Translations under genes and position numbers: made by a program
Source: Branchiostoma lanceolatum
Lineage: Eukaryota > Chordata > Leptocardii > Amphioxiformes > Branchiostomatidae
Direction: 5' to 3'
Length of the DNA: 64,000 nucleotides
NCBI RefSeq assembly: GCF_035083965.1
Contig: NC_089722.1
Location: 27,302,642-27,366,641 of the forward strand
Shown here: positions 34,494-45,646 of the stretch, in pieces
How the letters are laid out: every line of letters begins with the position of its first letter
Numbering within the stretch: position 1 is the first letter of the stretch
Notes under the pieces: model-generated
What the model was told of the DNA's origin: nothing
Database searches by the model: none
What the model saw: the letters and a program-made list of their open reading frames with translations, nothing else

Positions 34494-37190
34494 TTAACTA
34501 GATAGAACAATATGTAGTTCCCCCCACTTCCCAATTTGTTTCTGAATCTTATTTTTGCGTTGGGCAATAATGAATTCTAATTTTTGAAAGTAGGAAACAA
34601 ATGAAATAAAACCAGATAAATCAACATGTATTTTACGATATCTAAATATATAACATTTACCTAATAGAATAATAAGATTTGACAGAACAGGGCATCGGTC
34701 GCTTAGATCACCAAGGACAGTATTGAAAGCATTCATATGTAAATTTATCTTTGTCAAGTTAAAAAACCAACCCTGCACTTCAGCCCAGAAATTAGCTACA
34801 ATTCTACAATTCCAAAATAAATGTATGGTTGTTTCCTCCTCTTCGTGACACAGACTACATAGAGGGGAGTCTACCAGGCCCCAGGTGTATAGTGTTTTGT
34901 TTACTGTTAAGAATTTAAAAAGCGTCTTAAACTGAAACATCCTTGTATAAGTATCAATTGTGAGCTTATAAGGTAAGCAGTAAACTTGTCTCCATGGGAT
35001 AGGAGTGTTAAAAAGTTCCTCCCAAGACAGTTGTATTCTATACGACGGTTCACAAACCTTGTCATCGTTGATAAAAAAAAGGTACAAATGTTTATTGATG
35101 AGTTTTTTTCTAAGCCAAGTTGTGTCTCTACAAATGGGCATGCAAACTTGTAAGATATGAGATGCTTTCTTTAGTAATGCTTTCCAGTGAGCTGGTATAG
35201 CAGAAATTAACTGATTGTATTGTAATTTTGTACACATATCCCCAAATTTTAGAATGAAATTTTCATAAGAAAGAAATCTATTTTCTAAATCCAATATATC
35301 ATTAAGAAATCGAACACCCCCAGTATCAAAAGCTGAGGAAAAGAATGGTTTTTGACCAATACATATATTCGAGTTCAAACAGAGAAGCTGTTGTTTGACC
35401 TCGTCCACACCCTCTGGGGGTCGGAGTTGGAAGCGCAACCAATATTGTATGACCTGTCTGAAAAAGGAAGTTATTGGCGGATTCTTACCCATAAAATTAT
35501 CAAAATCACGGACAGAAAGTTGTACAAAGGGGAACAAGGAAGTCCGTAACCATGAACAAGACATAAATAAAAACTTGGAACAGAACCATTCTCTGTTTAA
35601 CTGTAGCTTAGGAATCCAAGAGGCTTTTAGGGTGAGATCGACAGACCGCAAGTTTCTTAGCTTCAGTCCCCCCTGTTCATAAGCACTGTAAATAGACTTT
35701 CTACTAACTCGCTCCGGCCCCCCTCCCCATAGAAATCGAAATATTTTCTTTTCATATTTGACAAAAAAATCAGGCGGTGGGGACGGAGGCGAGCTAAGTA
35801 AATATATAAATTGTGATACAATAAGTGTGTTTATTAAAGTAACTTTACCCATGAGTGTTAAAGTCTTTGTCTTCCAAGGAAGTAAAAGTTTATCGATCTT
35901 AGTGAATTTCCTATCAAAGTTTATACTAATTATATCCGAAAATTGTACAGGAATATGAATTCCCAAAAGGTCGATGGGGCCGTCTGTCCATTGAATTGGC
36001 AAGGGACAAGGAAGATAGAAATGTGTACCCTTTAAAGAACCTATACGTTTTATTTTACATTTATCGAAATTTGGAATTAAACCAGATAATAAAGAGTAAT
36101 CTTCTAAATCTTTAACTAATGAGTAGAGGGAACCAAGTTTCGGGGCCAGGGGGAAATTAGAATCATCGGCATATTGAGAGATTTTAGACTCTATACCATA
36201 CGTAGTTAATCCTTCTATTCCAATATTATTTCTTATCTTATTAGCTAAAAGTTCTACTCCTAAAATAAACAAATAAGGTGAAAGAGGACAGCCTTGGCGA
36301 ACTCCACGGGACAGCATGAAGGGGTGGGAAATATGTCCATAATTGATTACCTTACTACTTATATCTTTATACAAAACTCTTATCCAATCAATCAATCCCG
36401 CACCAAAGCCAAAGTATTCGAGTGTTTTGAAAATAAAATCAAGTCTAATAGTGTCAAATGCTTTTTCAAAATCTGCAACAAAAATTAAACCAGGTAAATC
36501 ATTACGTTCATAATATTCTATAATTTCTAAAATCCGACGTATATTGTCACTAATGCACCTCCCTTGTAAGAAACCAGTCTGATCATATGATATTAAATTA
36601 GGAATTATTTGTTTAATACGCAGGGCTATACATTTGGAAAGAATACGCGAATCACAGTTCAACAATGTCAAGGGGCGCCAGTTTTTAATGTGAGACGGGT
36701 CTTTATCCTGTCCCGTGGAGTCTTGCTTTAGTAAAAGAGTAATAAGACCAGATTTTTGGGTGTCGGTTAAATGCCCCGTTCGATAAGAAAAGTTAAAGGA
36801 GTCAAGCATGGGTTTCTTAAGATACTTATAGAAAACTCTATAAAAATCAACAGGTAGGCCGTCCAATCCCGGTGCTTTTCCAGATGAAAATGACTCTATG
36901 GATTCTTTGAGTTCTTTCTCTGTAATTTCCCCTTCACAGCTGTCTCGTTGATCAATAGATACAGAGACATGGGGTGGGTCGGGAAAAAAATATTTAAAAG
37001 TATCGCTCTCTAAAGACATCGGAGATTCTTTGAAAGAATAAAGGTCGGAGAAAAACTTAACTTGTTCGATTAAAATATCTTGAGGGTCGGTCATAACCAA
37101 TCCCTCAGCCGTAACGAGTTTAGTTACATTCTTCCGCATGTTTCCTCTATTTATAAGATTCAAAAAGAGTTTTGTACATTTTTCCCCGTC
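34494..37190 (-). CDS. LINE ORF2, reverse transcriptase and C-terminal part
   Basis: Open for 898 codons after the nonsense codon at 37193-37191 (first Met at 37163). It encodes the RT of an L1/Tx1-type element: an N-terminal segment EKELKESIESFSSGKAPGLDG, the block FVADFEKAFDT, the box GVRQGCPLSPYLFIL and the catalytic YADD (about 36168-36157). The thumb and C-terminal domain follow, with a knuckle CSLC...HLFWNC (about 34866-34813). It would copy element RNA by target-primed reverse transcription. All key RT residues are intact, but it is cut off from the endonuclease by the stop codon. Confidence 0.92.
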   Translation of the reverse strand, partial: DGEKCTKLFLNLINRGNMRKNVTKLVTAEGLVMTDPQDILIEQVKFFSDLYSFKESPMSLESDTFKYFFPDPPHVSVSIDQRDSCEGEITEKELKESIESFSSGKAPGLDGLPVDFYRVFYKYLKKPMLDSFNFSYRTGHLTDTQKSGLITLLLKQDSTGQDKDPSHIKNWRPLTLLNCDSRILSKCIALRIKQIIPNLISYDQTGFLQGRCISDNIRRILEIIEYYERNDLPGLIFVADFEKAFDTIRLDFIFKTLEYFGFGAGLIDWIRVLYKDISSKVINYGHISHPFMLSRGVRQGCPLSPYLFILGVELLANKIRNNIGIEGLTTYGIESKISQYADDSNFPLAPKLGSLYSLVKDLEDYSLLSGLIPNFDKCKIKRIGSLKGTHFYLPCPLPIQWTDGPIDLLGIHIPVQFSDIISINFDRKFTKIDKLLLPWKTKTLTLMGKVTLINTLIVSQFIYLLSSPPSPPPDFFVKYEKKIFRFLWGGGPERVSRKSIYSAYEQGGLKLRNLRSVDLTLKASWIPKLQLNREWFCSKFLFMSCSWLRTSLFPFVQLSVRDFDNFMGKNPPITSFFRQVIQYWLRFQLRPPEGVDEVKQQLLCLNSNICIGQKPFFSSAFDTGGVRFLNDILDLENRFLSYENFILKFGDMCTKLQYNQLISAIPAHWKALLKKASHILQVCMPICRDTTWLRKKLINKHLYLFFINDDKVCEPSYRIQLSWEELFNTPIPWRQVYCLPYKLTIDTYTRMFQFKTLFKFLTVNKTLYTWGLVDSPLCSLCHEEEETTIHLFWNCRIVANFWAEVQGWFFNLTKINLHMNAFNTVLGDLSDRCPVLSNLIILLGKCYIFRYRKIHVDLSGFISFVSYFQKLEFIIAQRKNKIQKQIGKWGELHIVLSS

Positions 37191-37858
37191 TTACATCCAC
37201 ATAGCCCTCCCCCCTCTGATCATATTACTGGATTTAGTTTGGTATAGTAATTCTAATTGCTGTTTTTTATATTGTAATATTTGAAAGGTGTCTGAGTTAA
37301 AATGTGTATCTAATACTTTTTGCAGTCTGTCGATCTCCCCGGAGAGAGAAAATACAGTATCTTTATTTTGTTTAGCTTTCCATGAAGAAAATTTAATAAT
37401 ATGTCCGCGAACGGAACATTTAAAAGCTTCCCACACAACGTTTGGACTAGCAGAATTAACATTGAAATGGAAAAAATCTGTTATGAATTCTGAGGTTTCC
37501 TTTATAAAAGTTTTATCGTATAACAAATCCTGGTTCAGCCTCCAATACCCACGTCCGCGAGGTATAGTAGAAGTGGTAACAGTGAGACCAATGAGCGAAT
37601 GGTCCGACCTTAAACTATCCTCTATACAAGCGTTACCTATAGCAGAAGTTAAGGAAAAAGAAGTTAAAAAATAGTCAATTCTACTGGCCTGGTGCCTCCG
37701 TCTCCAAGTATAACGTGTTGTTCTGGGGTTATAATATCTATAAATATCATGTAAATCTAAGTTAGCGCATAAAGAATTGATTGCTGTACGACACTTAGGA
37801 TGATAAACTGCAGCGTGATGCCCAGCTCTGTCAATCTCCGGGTTCAATATAGTATTAA
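37191..37858 (-). pseudogene. LINE ORF2, C-terminal half of the endonuclease
   Basis: The same frame as the RT part, upstream of the TAA 37193-37191. It carries the later APE-type endonuclease motifs: SRIDYFL (about 37686-37666) and SDHSLIGLTV (about 37602-37573). At the upstream end it is cut by the TTAA insertion of the 912-bp MITE directly after the GDFN motif region. Only one base change separates it from an open frame into the RT. Confidence 0.85.
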
Positions 37859-38770
37859 CCCTATCTAGACCGGGCTTTTTTGAGACTTCCTGGACCGGGG
37901 GGGGGCTCTTTCGACCCCCCCATCATAACTTCCGAACGGTATGCCCTATCATCACCAAATTTGCAGGGAGTGATGTTCACGTGAAGTTTTATAATTCCTG
38001 TAATTTTGGTGACGTTATGACGTAATATGACGTAATTATGATGTCATCGATGTCATTTTATTGGCTAAATAGGAAATTCCCATAATATCTAAACGTATTA
38101 GACAAAATAGTGCGTATTATTGATTTAAAGGTATGCCAAGACATTTGACGTCAGTGGTGACGAAGTTGACGTCAAAATAACGTCGAACGATGACGTCATG
38201 TGTTGTTAGCGACCCCCTGGAATCCGCCATCTTGGATCGGCCATTTTGAAATTTCTAAAAATACTTTTTTCCCATTTATGACCCCAAATAACAATCAAAA
38301 TAGACAAAAAACATTAATCTGAATGTTTCTGGTTAGGAAAATTCCAGGTTGTGACGAATTTAAAGGCGAAAAAGCCTGTTTATACCGAAAGTAATGATTT
38401 TTTCCGCCATCTTGGATTTTGAGCGATGACGTCATCAAATTAGCATAATTTATGAATATTTAATCATGAGAGTTACATTAAATTACATAAAATGTTATAC
38501 ATGTAGGAAACTAGTGTGGTTGAGCAAGAAAACATTGGAAACAACTATGTTTAAATCGAAATTAGTGAAATTTGCATAAAATGCCTCTTCAGAAACCCGT
38601 TGCTATGGCAACACGAAAAATGATAAACTTTTACTTTTATCATAATATTGTTGCCAACTAAATTTTAGGAAAAGTCACCAAATTTGGTTGTCCTACCATA
38701 CGTCGTTTGGCAGTTATACGATGTCAAAGTTGGCGCGGGCACTTTTAGCCCCCCCCCGGTCTAGATAGGG
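37859..38770. mobile_element. 912-bp piggyBac-like MITE inside LINE ORF2
   Basis: The ends CCCTATCTAGACCGGG and CCCGGTCTAGATAGGG are perfect inverted repeats flanked by TTAA at 37855-37858 and 38771-38774. TTAA duplication and a CCCT terminus are typical of piggyBac-type elements. The interior is non-coding and contains two copies of CCGCCATCTTGGAT. No transposase. It splits the endonuclease after the GDFN motif and inserts a stop. Confidence 0.88.
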
Positions 38771-39210
38771 TTAAAATCACCAACAATAATAGTATTTAGA
38801 TCTGACGCTATGTGATTGTGTATTGTTGTTTCGAGGTTATAGAAGAAGTCTGGGTCATCAGAGTTAGGGGCATAAATATTGGCCAAACAAAAACGTGTAG
38901 AATCTATAGTGATATCTAAAACCATCCACCGCCCTGAGTCGTCGCTCAGGGTCTGGTGGATGGTATAGGAAATATTCTTCTTAAATAAGATTAAAACGCC
39001 TCTACTATTACTAAGTCCGTGGCTAAATAAAACCGGGGCCCCCCATTCTGATTGCCAAAGATCTTCTTGTTTTGCGGTACAGTGGGTTTCTTGTAAACAA
39101 CATATATTATATGGTTTGTCCGTTAACCATGCAAATATTTCGTTTCGCTTTTTGCGGTCACCTAACCCGTTACAATTAAAACTACATATATTTACTTTTG
39201 ATAATGTCAT
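38771..39210 (-). pseudogene. LINE ORF2, N-terminal half of the endonuclease
   Basis: Frame with a likely start at Met 39210 (MTLSKVNICSFNCNGLG); an upstream in-frame Met at 39369 would add a hydrophobic leader unlike LINE ORF2 proteins. APE-type motifs present are NCNGLG, LQETHC, NIYAPN and VGDFN. The frame is broken at the TTAA site of the 912-bp MITE. The domain nicks the target DNA for retrotransposition. Confidence 0.88.
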
Positions 39211-39819
39211 CAAAGCTGGAAAGTAGAAAAGATATACCGAAGAAATCAAACAGGGGAAGACGACCGCAAAAAGCAAAATAAACAGTAAAAAAGCAGTTTT
39301 TGTCAATACTAGAATGGTAAGGGGTTCTCGTAAATGATGATAACATAATGTATATGAACTCAAACACATTCAACCTTAAACATATAAAGACGGGATACAG
39401 TGTGCCATGAATGAAAACAAAAAATACACAACAGAACATTCTTTTGTTAAGGCCAAAAATTCCAGTAGTCCAACCAACTACGTACAACCATCCTTAAATG
39501 AAAAATATAAACCATTGCAAACTGATATGTGGAGTAAGCTCCAAAACAAACAATAATCATTTTCAAAATTCAAACACAATGTCATAAATGTCAGTAATAT
39601 ATAAGATAAAGTCAAATCAAAACAAAACTTGAACTCAGATTCTAAATTCAACACAAAATCGACCTTCCTCTCATATTCACTGATTCCCTTACCAGATATG
39701 AAGTTAACTCAAAAACATAAGAATAATCCAACTCAAACTGACTTTCTACAGACAGTGAAAGATTCAGAAGTTGTCCTTTTAATTCTGAAACTAAATCAAC
39801 AATCCACCTCCGAGTCAGT

Positions 39820-40250
39820 CATGTAATAACACGAGGTAAGGATCAAACTCATCAATCATCCACCTAGTCAGTCATATAATCACAAAAGTTCTGGAACGAA
39901 ACTCATCAATCAAGCTCAGAGTAAGTAATGTAATCACGAAAGTTCTTGAACAGACTCATCACTCAAACTCAGAGTCAGTCATGTAATCACGAAAGTTCTG
40001 GAACAAATTCATCAGTCAGACTCAGAGTCAGTCACATAATCACAAAAGCAAACTCAGAGTCAGTCACATAATCACAAAAGTTCTGGAACAAAACTCATCC
40101 ATCAAGCTCAGAGTCAGTCATGTAAACCCGAAAGTTCTGGAACAAACTCATCCATCCAACTCAAAGTAAGTCATATAAGCTTGAATGTTCTGGAAACAAA
40201 CTCATCAATCAAACTCAGAGTCAGTCACATAATTACGAAAGTTTTCTATA
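39820..40250. repeat. ~60-bp imperfect tandem repeats between LINE ORF1 and ORF2
   Basis: About seven copies of a unit built from CTCATCAATCAAACTCAGAG, TCAGTCATGTAATCACGAAA and GTTCTGGAACA, with one short copy near 40050. They lie in the inter-ORF spacer of the LINE, where a tandem array could change spacing or RNA structure. Confidence 0.8.
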
Positions 40251-40256
40251 ATAGTT

Positions 40257-41087
40257 TCAGGGACAGGTTTCGTCCACCGGTAACTGTTCAAAGACATTAA
40301 CGCGTTTCATGTCTGGTCGCGACTCAGGTGAGGTAGACGCCAAGCGCTTCGCGCCGGTCTTTCTGCGCAGTATGGAATTTTCCCCAGCTGTGCCAGCCGG
40401 CACGTAATCAAGATCCTGTGGTCCGGTCAGGTGTAGACGTTTATCTCCCCGTGTAGCCCATATTTTCCCCTCTACAGTCACCCATACAGAAGAAAAAGGC
40501 TTGTTGTCCTTGCCATCGGACGACACCAACTGCTTTGCTTGCGCCAATAAAATTCTGCTGGCAGGGGACAGATCAGGTCGGAGCGAGATGAACTGACCAT
40601 CTTCATTCCTAACACCCTTAAGCACTCTTCTGGCTTCATATACTTTCCTTTTAGCCAGGAATGTAGAAAACTTAACAATAACATGTCGGCCAGTACCCTT
40701 CCCAAGATAATGAATGTTGTCAATATCCCGCATGGACATATCAACTTTCAGAGTAGACTTTGCAAACTCCAAGAATTTTCCAAGGATTTCTTTGTTGTCA
40801 TAGTTACTCGGGAGACCCCATACACGCAGGCAGTTTTTACGGGAGTATTGTTCGCTATCAAACTGTCGCGTTTCTAACACCTCAATCTTCGCTTGTAGTT
40901 CAGCAATATAGCGAGCCTGTTCCTTTAGTTTATCATCGTGCAAGCTGACACTGTCACCCATTCTTTTCATCTCTGATTTCATTTCATCCATTTTATCACT
41001 TAGTTTTGAGAAGTTCGAGGAATTTTCAGTCTTCAGTTCCTCTAATTTAATCAAGAGTGCCTCCATCTCCAGAGTGTATTGTACCAC
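40257..41087 (-). CDS. LINE ORF1 protein (coiled coil, RRM-like, C-terminal domain)
   Basis: An intact 276-codon frame. Residues ~5-75 are heptad-rich (MEALLIKLEELKTENSSNFS...), predicted to form the trimerising coiled coil. The region RKNCLRVWGLPSN (about 80-95) opens an RRM-like domain, and a basic C-terminal domain follows (DLSPASRILLAQAKQL). This is the L1 ORF1p architecture: an RNA-binding chaperone that packages element RNA. The tail is basic (LRRKTGAKR). It sits upstream of ORF2 with a long repeat-filled spacer. The frame has no damage. Confidence 0.88.
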   Translation of the reverse strand: MVQYTLEMEALLIKLEELKTENSSNFSKLSDKMDEMKSEMKRMGDSVSLHDDKLKEQARYIAELQAKIEVLETRQFDSEQYSRKNCLRVWGLPSNYDNKEILGKFLEFAKSTLKVDMSMRDIDNIHYLGKGTGRHVIVKFSTFLAKRKVYEARRVLKGVRNEDGQFISLRPDLSPASRILLAQAKQLVSSDGKDNKPFSSVWVTVEGKIWATRGDKRLHLTGPQDLDYVPAGTAGENSILRRKTGAKRLASTSPESRPDMKRVNVFEQLPVDETCP

Positions 41088-41455
41088 AAATATAAAAGAG
41101 AAATCACCTACCCGTAGGCTTGGCGGATAGTTTTACTCAGGTCCTGAGCTAGACAAAAAAACAGGCAAACCAATCTGCTGGAACTCCAGAGGGAAAAGTG
41201 TCGTTCCTTCGCGTCGTCACTATGGCTGTAGCTCTCCCCTACGTTGCCGCCATGTTTGCGAAAACCAGCTCCAAACTTCAGCGATTTTTGGTGCCAGCAA
41301 CAGTTCAAAAGAAAGTATGCAGTGGTTCTAAATGAAGTTGGACATCCCGGGTATGCAGCCGTCTAGCTGGTGACCATATATACTTCTAAGGCCGACTTTA
41401 AAACAAAAGAAAACAGTATGCCGGTGCCCTGATGCGTAGAGGGGCTACCGCATGT

Positions 41456-41470
41456 CCGCCATCTTGGATT
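41456..41470 (-). promoter_or_regulatory. YY1-type motif at the 5' end of the LINE
   Basis: The minus strand reads AATCCAAGATGGCGGACATG within about 20 bases of the 5' terminus set by the target duplication. Mammalian L1 has a YY1 site at the same place that sets the transcription start. Similar CCGCCATCTTGGAT strings also occur in the piggyBac-like MITE, so the motif alone is weak evidence; its position at the element border is the point of interest. Confidence 0.45.
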
Positions 41471-41486
41471 TTTTTTCCAAATCTTT

Positions 41487-44400
41487 GTATTCCAAGACGC
41501 GGTAGTCTTCAAACGTTTTATGTACCTTCCTGAAAGTATGATAGTCACTCAACTGCTTCTACTGTTAGTGAGAAATTGTGCCCAAAGTTGGCCATGCAAG
41601 TACATTAAGCGGGTCTGTATGGGGGTACGTGGATTTAGAAAAGGATTATGGTCGAAAATACAGCTGAGGTGGTTTAGTGTATTCGTATCCCGAAAAATAT
41701 AATCTATCAGAAAATAATACCTGCTTCTGTAGTGGAATGCTCCTTTAAAGAACCCCACCACACTTATCGAAAATAGTAGGGTTCCTTCCCGGTGTTAGTG
41801 GATCAAGTAAAATTTGTCCCCGATATGCAGCTTGTACTCTTCAGTTACTAGTTCAGCATAAACCTGTTGCGTTACGACATGAGGCGGTTTACCGGGTATC
41901 CAATACGAAACAAATACCAACAAACAAGATATCGGAATACAGTTACAAATAATGAATTTGAATGGTAGTTTTGAAATGCTTGCTAAAACTGACAAATTGT
42001 ATACATCGAAAGAATTCTGCTAGTTGAATCTGGCAACATTTCCAAGTATTCAACTCGGATTTTCTAACAGTGCGCTTGCAAAGATCTTTTGAATAGTCCA
42101 GTGCTAATATACAGTACAATACTTAGTACTTGCATTAATTTTGTTTACCACGCCATCATTAGTGCACTGAGTTATTTTTAGGGCGCATATTATATCCAGG
42201 TTTATATATAGTCGAGCTGACAGAGCTATCTTAAGTACACTCTTGATATATCAAGATGTCCTACATCACACATATGAAGGAGATCATTATAGATGTAGAA
42301 ACTGTTAACATTTTTAAAGGTTTCACTAATTGCAAATATTTCAATTCATGGAAAGTGATATCTTAAAGTCCACAGCTAGAAAAGTGATGTAAGTATATTT
42401 TGTGGAGGCTGAAATAAAAAGAATACGTTTGAAACTCTTTTATTGTTTTTATTGTTCAACGAGATGACGAAAGGGGTTGCTTGCTTGTTGATTAAGCGCC
42501 ATGTACATGGCAATCAAACTATGACAACGCCGGCACAACTAAAAGTAATACAAATAGACTATTGAGTAAGATTGTTTATATATTAGATTAAAGAAGTGAC
42601 ACCTCCTTTTTATCCCATATTTCTTAATTGTTATATTTTCATAGAAGTATGCAGACACGCGTTCGCATGGCACAGGCACAATAATCAAAATAAGCATATA
42701 CAATAAAGCTACAAAAAACACACTGCAAAACAGAAACGTGAGCACCAGAAACAACGACACTCTAATTCACTTTGAATGAGGTTGTTCCTGTCAATAAGAC
42801 GTTTTTGCACTTTTGACATGATGTCATTGTCAAAAATAATTTTTTGGGCACTATTATTGTTGACAGGGTGTTTTTTGATAATGTTGTGAATAACACCTGT
42901 CAATATTAACCCTGTGAATCCTTGGTTGATCCAAGGAGGCTAAAATCTCATTTTAACCTCCTTGGTTGATCAAAACATCAAGACTTAGCGTTTGTACCTT
43001 TATTCACTTGCCTCCCCGACAAATACAATAGAATCGAGTATCATATACTATCACCAAAATCACAGGCAAGTAAATTTCTGATTTGACTGTAGTCTTGCGA
43101 AAATAAAGTAAAACTAGAGTTCCACGATCCCATACTTTCGCCAAATGATGAGGTCTTTTTACGAATGATGTATTATGAATATTTCTGATTGATTATACAA
43201 TATATAACCCACCTACAAAATTTTCATCACGATCCATCTACAGTATCTTGAGTTATTCTGTTCGCAAATCAAACCAACAAACACGAAAGGTCCACTGCAG
43301 TAACGTAGGAACTTGCCAGAAAGCCCATTCTGGAACTGGATCTTTGTCTTCCCAACAGTAACTTGCCTACCAAAAATCTTGAACAGCCATTCATGGCTTC
43401 AAGAGTTATGCCGCCTACATCCACAGTCACCCCACCACAGCCGAACCGAAAATATAACCTTCTGGCGAAGGTAACAATAGGACATTCATAGCATTTTGTT
43501 ACCTTTCAGTCGAACCAAAAGCAACATGATAGAATTTTGAGAACAAGTATAGAGTCTGACAGGCGATGAACAATTACTCATCGTACTCTGCGTTATCCTC
43601 ATCGCTGTTGACAGTGTCTAGGAGCGCTGCCATGTGGCTGTTGAATGGCGCATAAGCGTGTCGGTGCGTATGATTGTCGTCATAGAACCATTAGCCCATC
43701 AATCAATGTATGAATGAGTGAATAGAGCATTGTGGCTTGAAGAAAACTACGCTCATTAAAACTTTGCGTATTCAGTTCAACTTAGGTAAATCTCACATAT
43801 CAAGAAAATGAACCGGTCGGCCTTGTTTTCATGATCTTTTGCTGCCTGTTCGGCGTTTCTATGTCTTGATTTCAGTGGTGTGCCCTTCATTTGTTCGAAC
43901 GTTTGTTTATTCATGAGAAGCTCACATCAGCCTACAGACTGCTTTTCATTGAGGTCATTATGGGAAAGGTATGGGTCAGAAAAAAATGTAACAAAGATGC
44001 ACATTATATCATTAAAAATAAAAAGAATTAACGGTTCTCAGTGGCAAATGTGCTAGATGTTAGCACATCGGCAACCAAATCCGCAGTGTGCTTTTTGGCA
44101 CACAGTTTGACAGATTAGCCGAATAGGCTCGGTGGGCGTCACTCCACCGTCCGGGAAGGTAGTGTCAAGTGCCTTTCCCAAGGGCGCAACGTCGGGGTAT
44201 GGTGAGTCGTTAGCGTTGTAATAAATCCACATGTATCTTTAACATATATCATTACACATACAAACGGTACACAACACACAACAGAATGAAAGTGATATGG
44301 TACGCCACGTACGTGCCTGTCCGTTTTGGTCATCTCTGTGACTTTAAGAGTCTCTTTGAGAAAGTCCGAGTTGGAGAGTGTGTGTGTCTGCAGCTGGTGG

Positions 44401-44611
44401 TCACCGTTCCAGACATTGGACCCACAGTGCCAAAAGGATCATCTGGGGGTCTCTCGCTGAACCAACTGATTGCCTGTGCTTTGTATAGTTGTTTTTGTGC
44501 TTTGGTCTCCGCAGAAGACAAACATCTAGCGCATGTCATGATCAGGAGGCTACCCTCCCACTAGGAACTAGCGATGAATTAAAAAGGTCCACTACTAGAA
44601 AGACCTATCAA
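41487..44611. other. Intergenic stretch, no clear gene
   Basis: It contains a SINE tail remnant at about 41750-41810 (AACCCCACCACACTTATCGAAA) and a short stem at 42934-42980. A minus-strand 39-codon frame at 43690-43574 ends in an acidic tail. At 44115-44200 there is a sequence whose minus strand reads GCGCCCTTGGGAAAGGCACT, like the SINE body. No splice-supported gene. Confidence 0.4.
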
Positions 44612-44707
44612 ATACGCCAAAAATATTTACTACTATATATAGACAAGCAACTGGATAAAATTTTCACAATTTTATCCAGTTGCTTGAGTAACTATTTTTT
44701 GGCGTAT
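44612..44707. mobile_element. Hairpin MITE, 96 bp
   Basis: The outer arms ATACGCCAAAAATATTTA and TAACTATTTTTTGGCGTAT pair. The inner arms AAGCAACTGGATAAAATT and AATTTTATCCAGTTGCTT are perfect complements around a 5-base centre. Confidence 0.7.
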
Positions 44708-45323
44708 CTTACTACCTGTATGTCTAACCTTCATCAACAGACCTATCAAATGTTTCCAAATCAAGCGTAAAACACTGACACCCAGCCGGACCCTTTCATC
44801 TGCTTGGAGATTAGTTAGATTTGTCATATATGTTACCTTGGCAACGAGGTTACCTAGGCATATGGTTGTCCCTTGTGTGCTGTCTTAATTGACGCTTTGG
44901 GCGTAACAAGGTTTAATCAATAAGCTAGCAAAGCAACCGGACGAGAGTGGGTGGCATACTTTAATTTCACCCCAAGCGCACAGCATTAGGCTACTTTATT
45001 TTCAAAGACACGCATATCACTGTAATTATTTGATAGCACAAATCCCGATTTAAGATGGCTGTTTTGATGTTTTTGGAGTTGAAACGAAACTACGTCTTTT
45101 GACTTTGGAATGAGTATCTAAAAACGAAGGTGTTCCGTCATAGTTTCGGACAAAAATAGGTACTAAATCAAAGTTCCGTGCTGCCCCCAAAAAATACTAG
45201 TTAATCAATCATATATGACATTTAGCTATAGCTCACGTCAATTTTAGATATTAAGAGGTAAAGGTCCCATCTATTAGCCTTTTGAGGCCGCAGTAGCACG
45301 GTACGAAATGGCCTCGTATTTTA

Positions 45324-45551
45324 AGCCCCTGTCACACTTGTGCGTATATACAAGTCCGCATGAGTTGCGTATTAACATCTTTTTGCTTTAGGTTACTTGC
45401 CGAATAAGTAATTTCTTAGGTTCGATCACTAGGCTGCACAACGGTGGGTCAAAGTAGAAAACACTTTTTCCCCGCAAACCTTACTTAAACCAAAAAAAGT
45501 TTATTCGCAACTCACGCGCACTTTAATATACGCACAAGTGTGACAGGGCCC
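45324..45551. mobile_element. 228-bp Harbinger-like MITE with TTA duplication
   Basis: AGCCCCTGTCACACTTGTGC...GAGTTGCG is inverted at the right as CGCAACTCACGCGCAC...GCACAAGTGTGACAGGGCCC. TTA flanks both sides (45321-45323, 45552-45554). Its terminal layout (G-CCC then CAC near position 12) parallels the other TAA/TTA elements here. A stray end of this family is at about 6690-6722. Confidence 0.75.
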
Positions 45552-45646
45552 TTACTCACCGCGGAAGTTCAGACGGCGTAAGCAATCCATTTAAGAACAG
45601 GTGAAACTAGACAGGTGATAACTAGTGATGCCTTGTGCACATATAA

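Larger units (their letters stand above)
34287..41486 (-). mobile_element. Full-length L1/Tx1-type LINE with 10-bp TSD
   Basis: The target duplication CCAAATCTTT occurs at 34287-34296 and 41477-41486. Between them, on the minus strand, lie a 5' UTR starting near 41476 with a YY1-type motif, ORF1 (41087-40257), an inter-ORF region with ~60-bp tandem repeats, ORF2 (about 39210-34494), a 3' UTR, and a poly(A) tail seen as the T-run 34294-34310. About 7.2 kb in all, of which 912 bp is a later piggyBac-like insertion. An ORF1 of coiled-coil plus RNA-binding type and a poly(A) tail fit the L1/Tx1 group. The copy is disabled by the insertion and one nonsense codon. Confidence 0.85.

Noticed and set aside
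38761..39369. Start of LINE ORF2 at 39369
   Set aside because: The extra 53 residues are hydrophobic and unlike an ORF2 N-terminus; the Met at 39210 directly before the endonuclease is preferred.
39820..40250. CRISPR-like array
   Set aside because: Units are contiguous imperfect repeats without unique spacers, inside an animal LINE.
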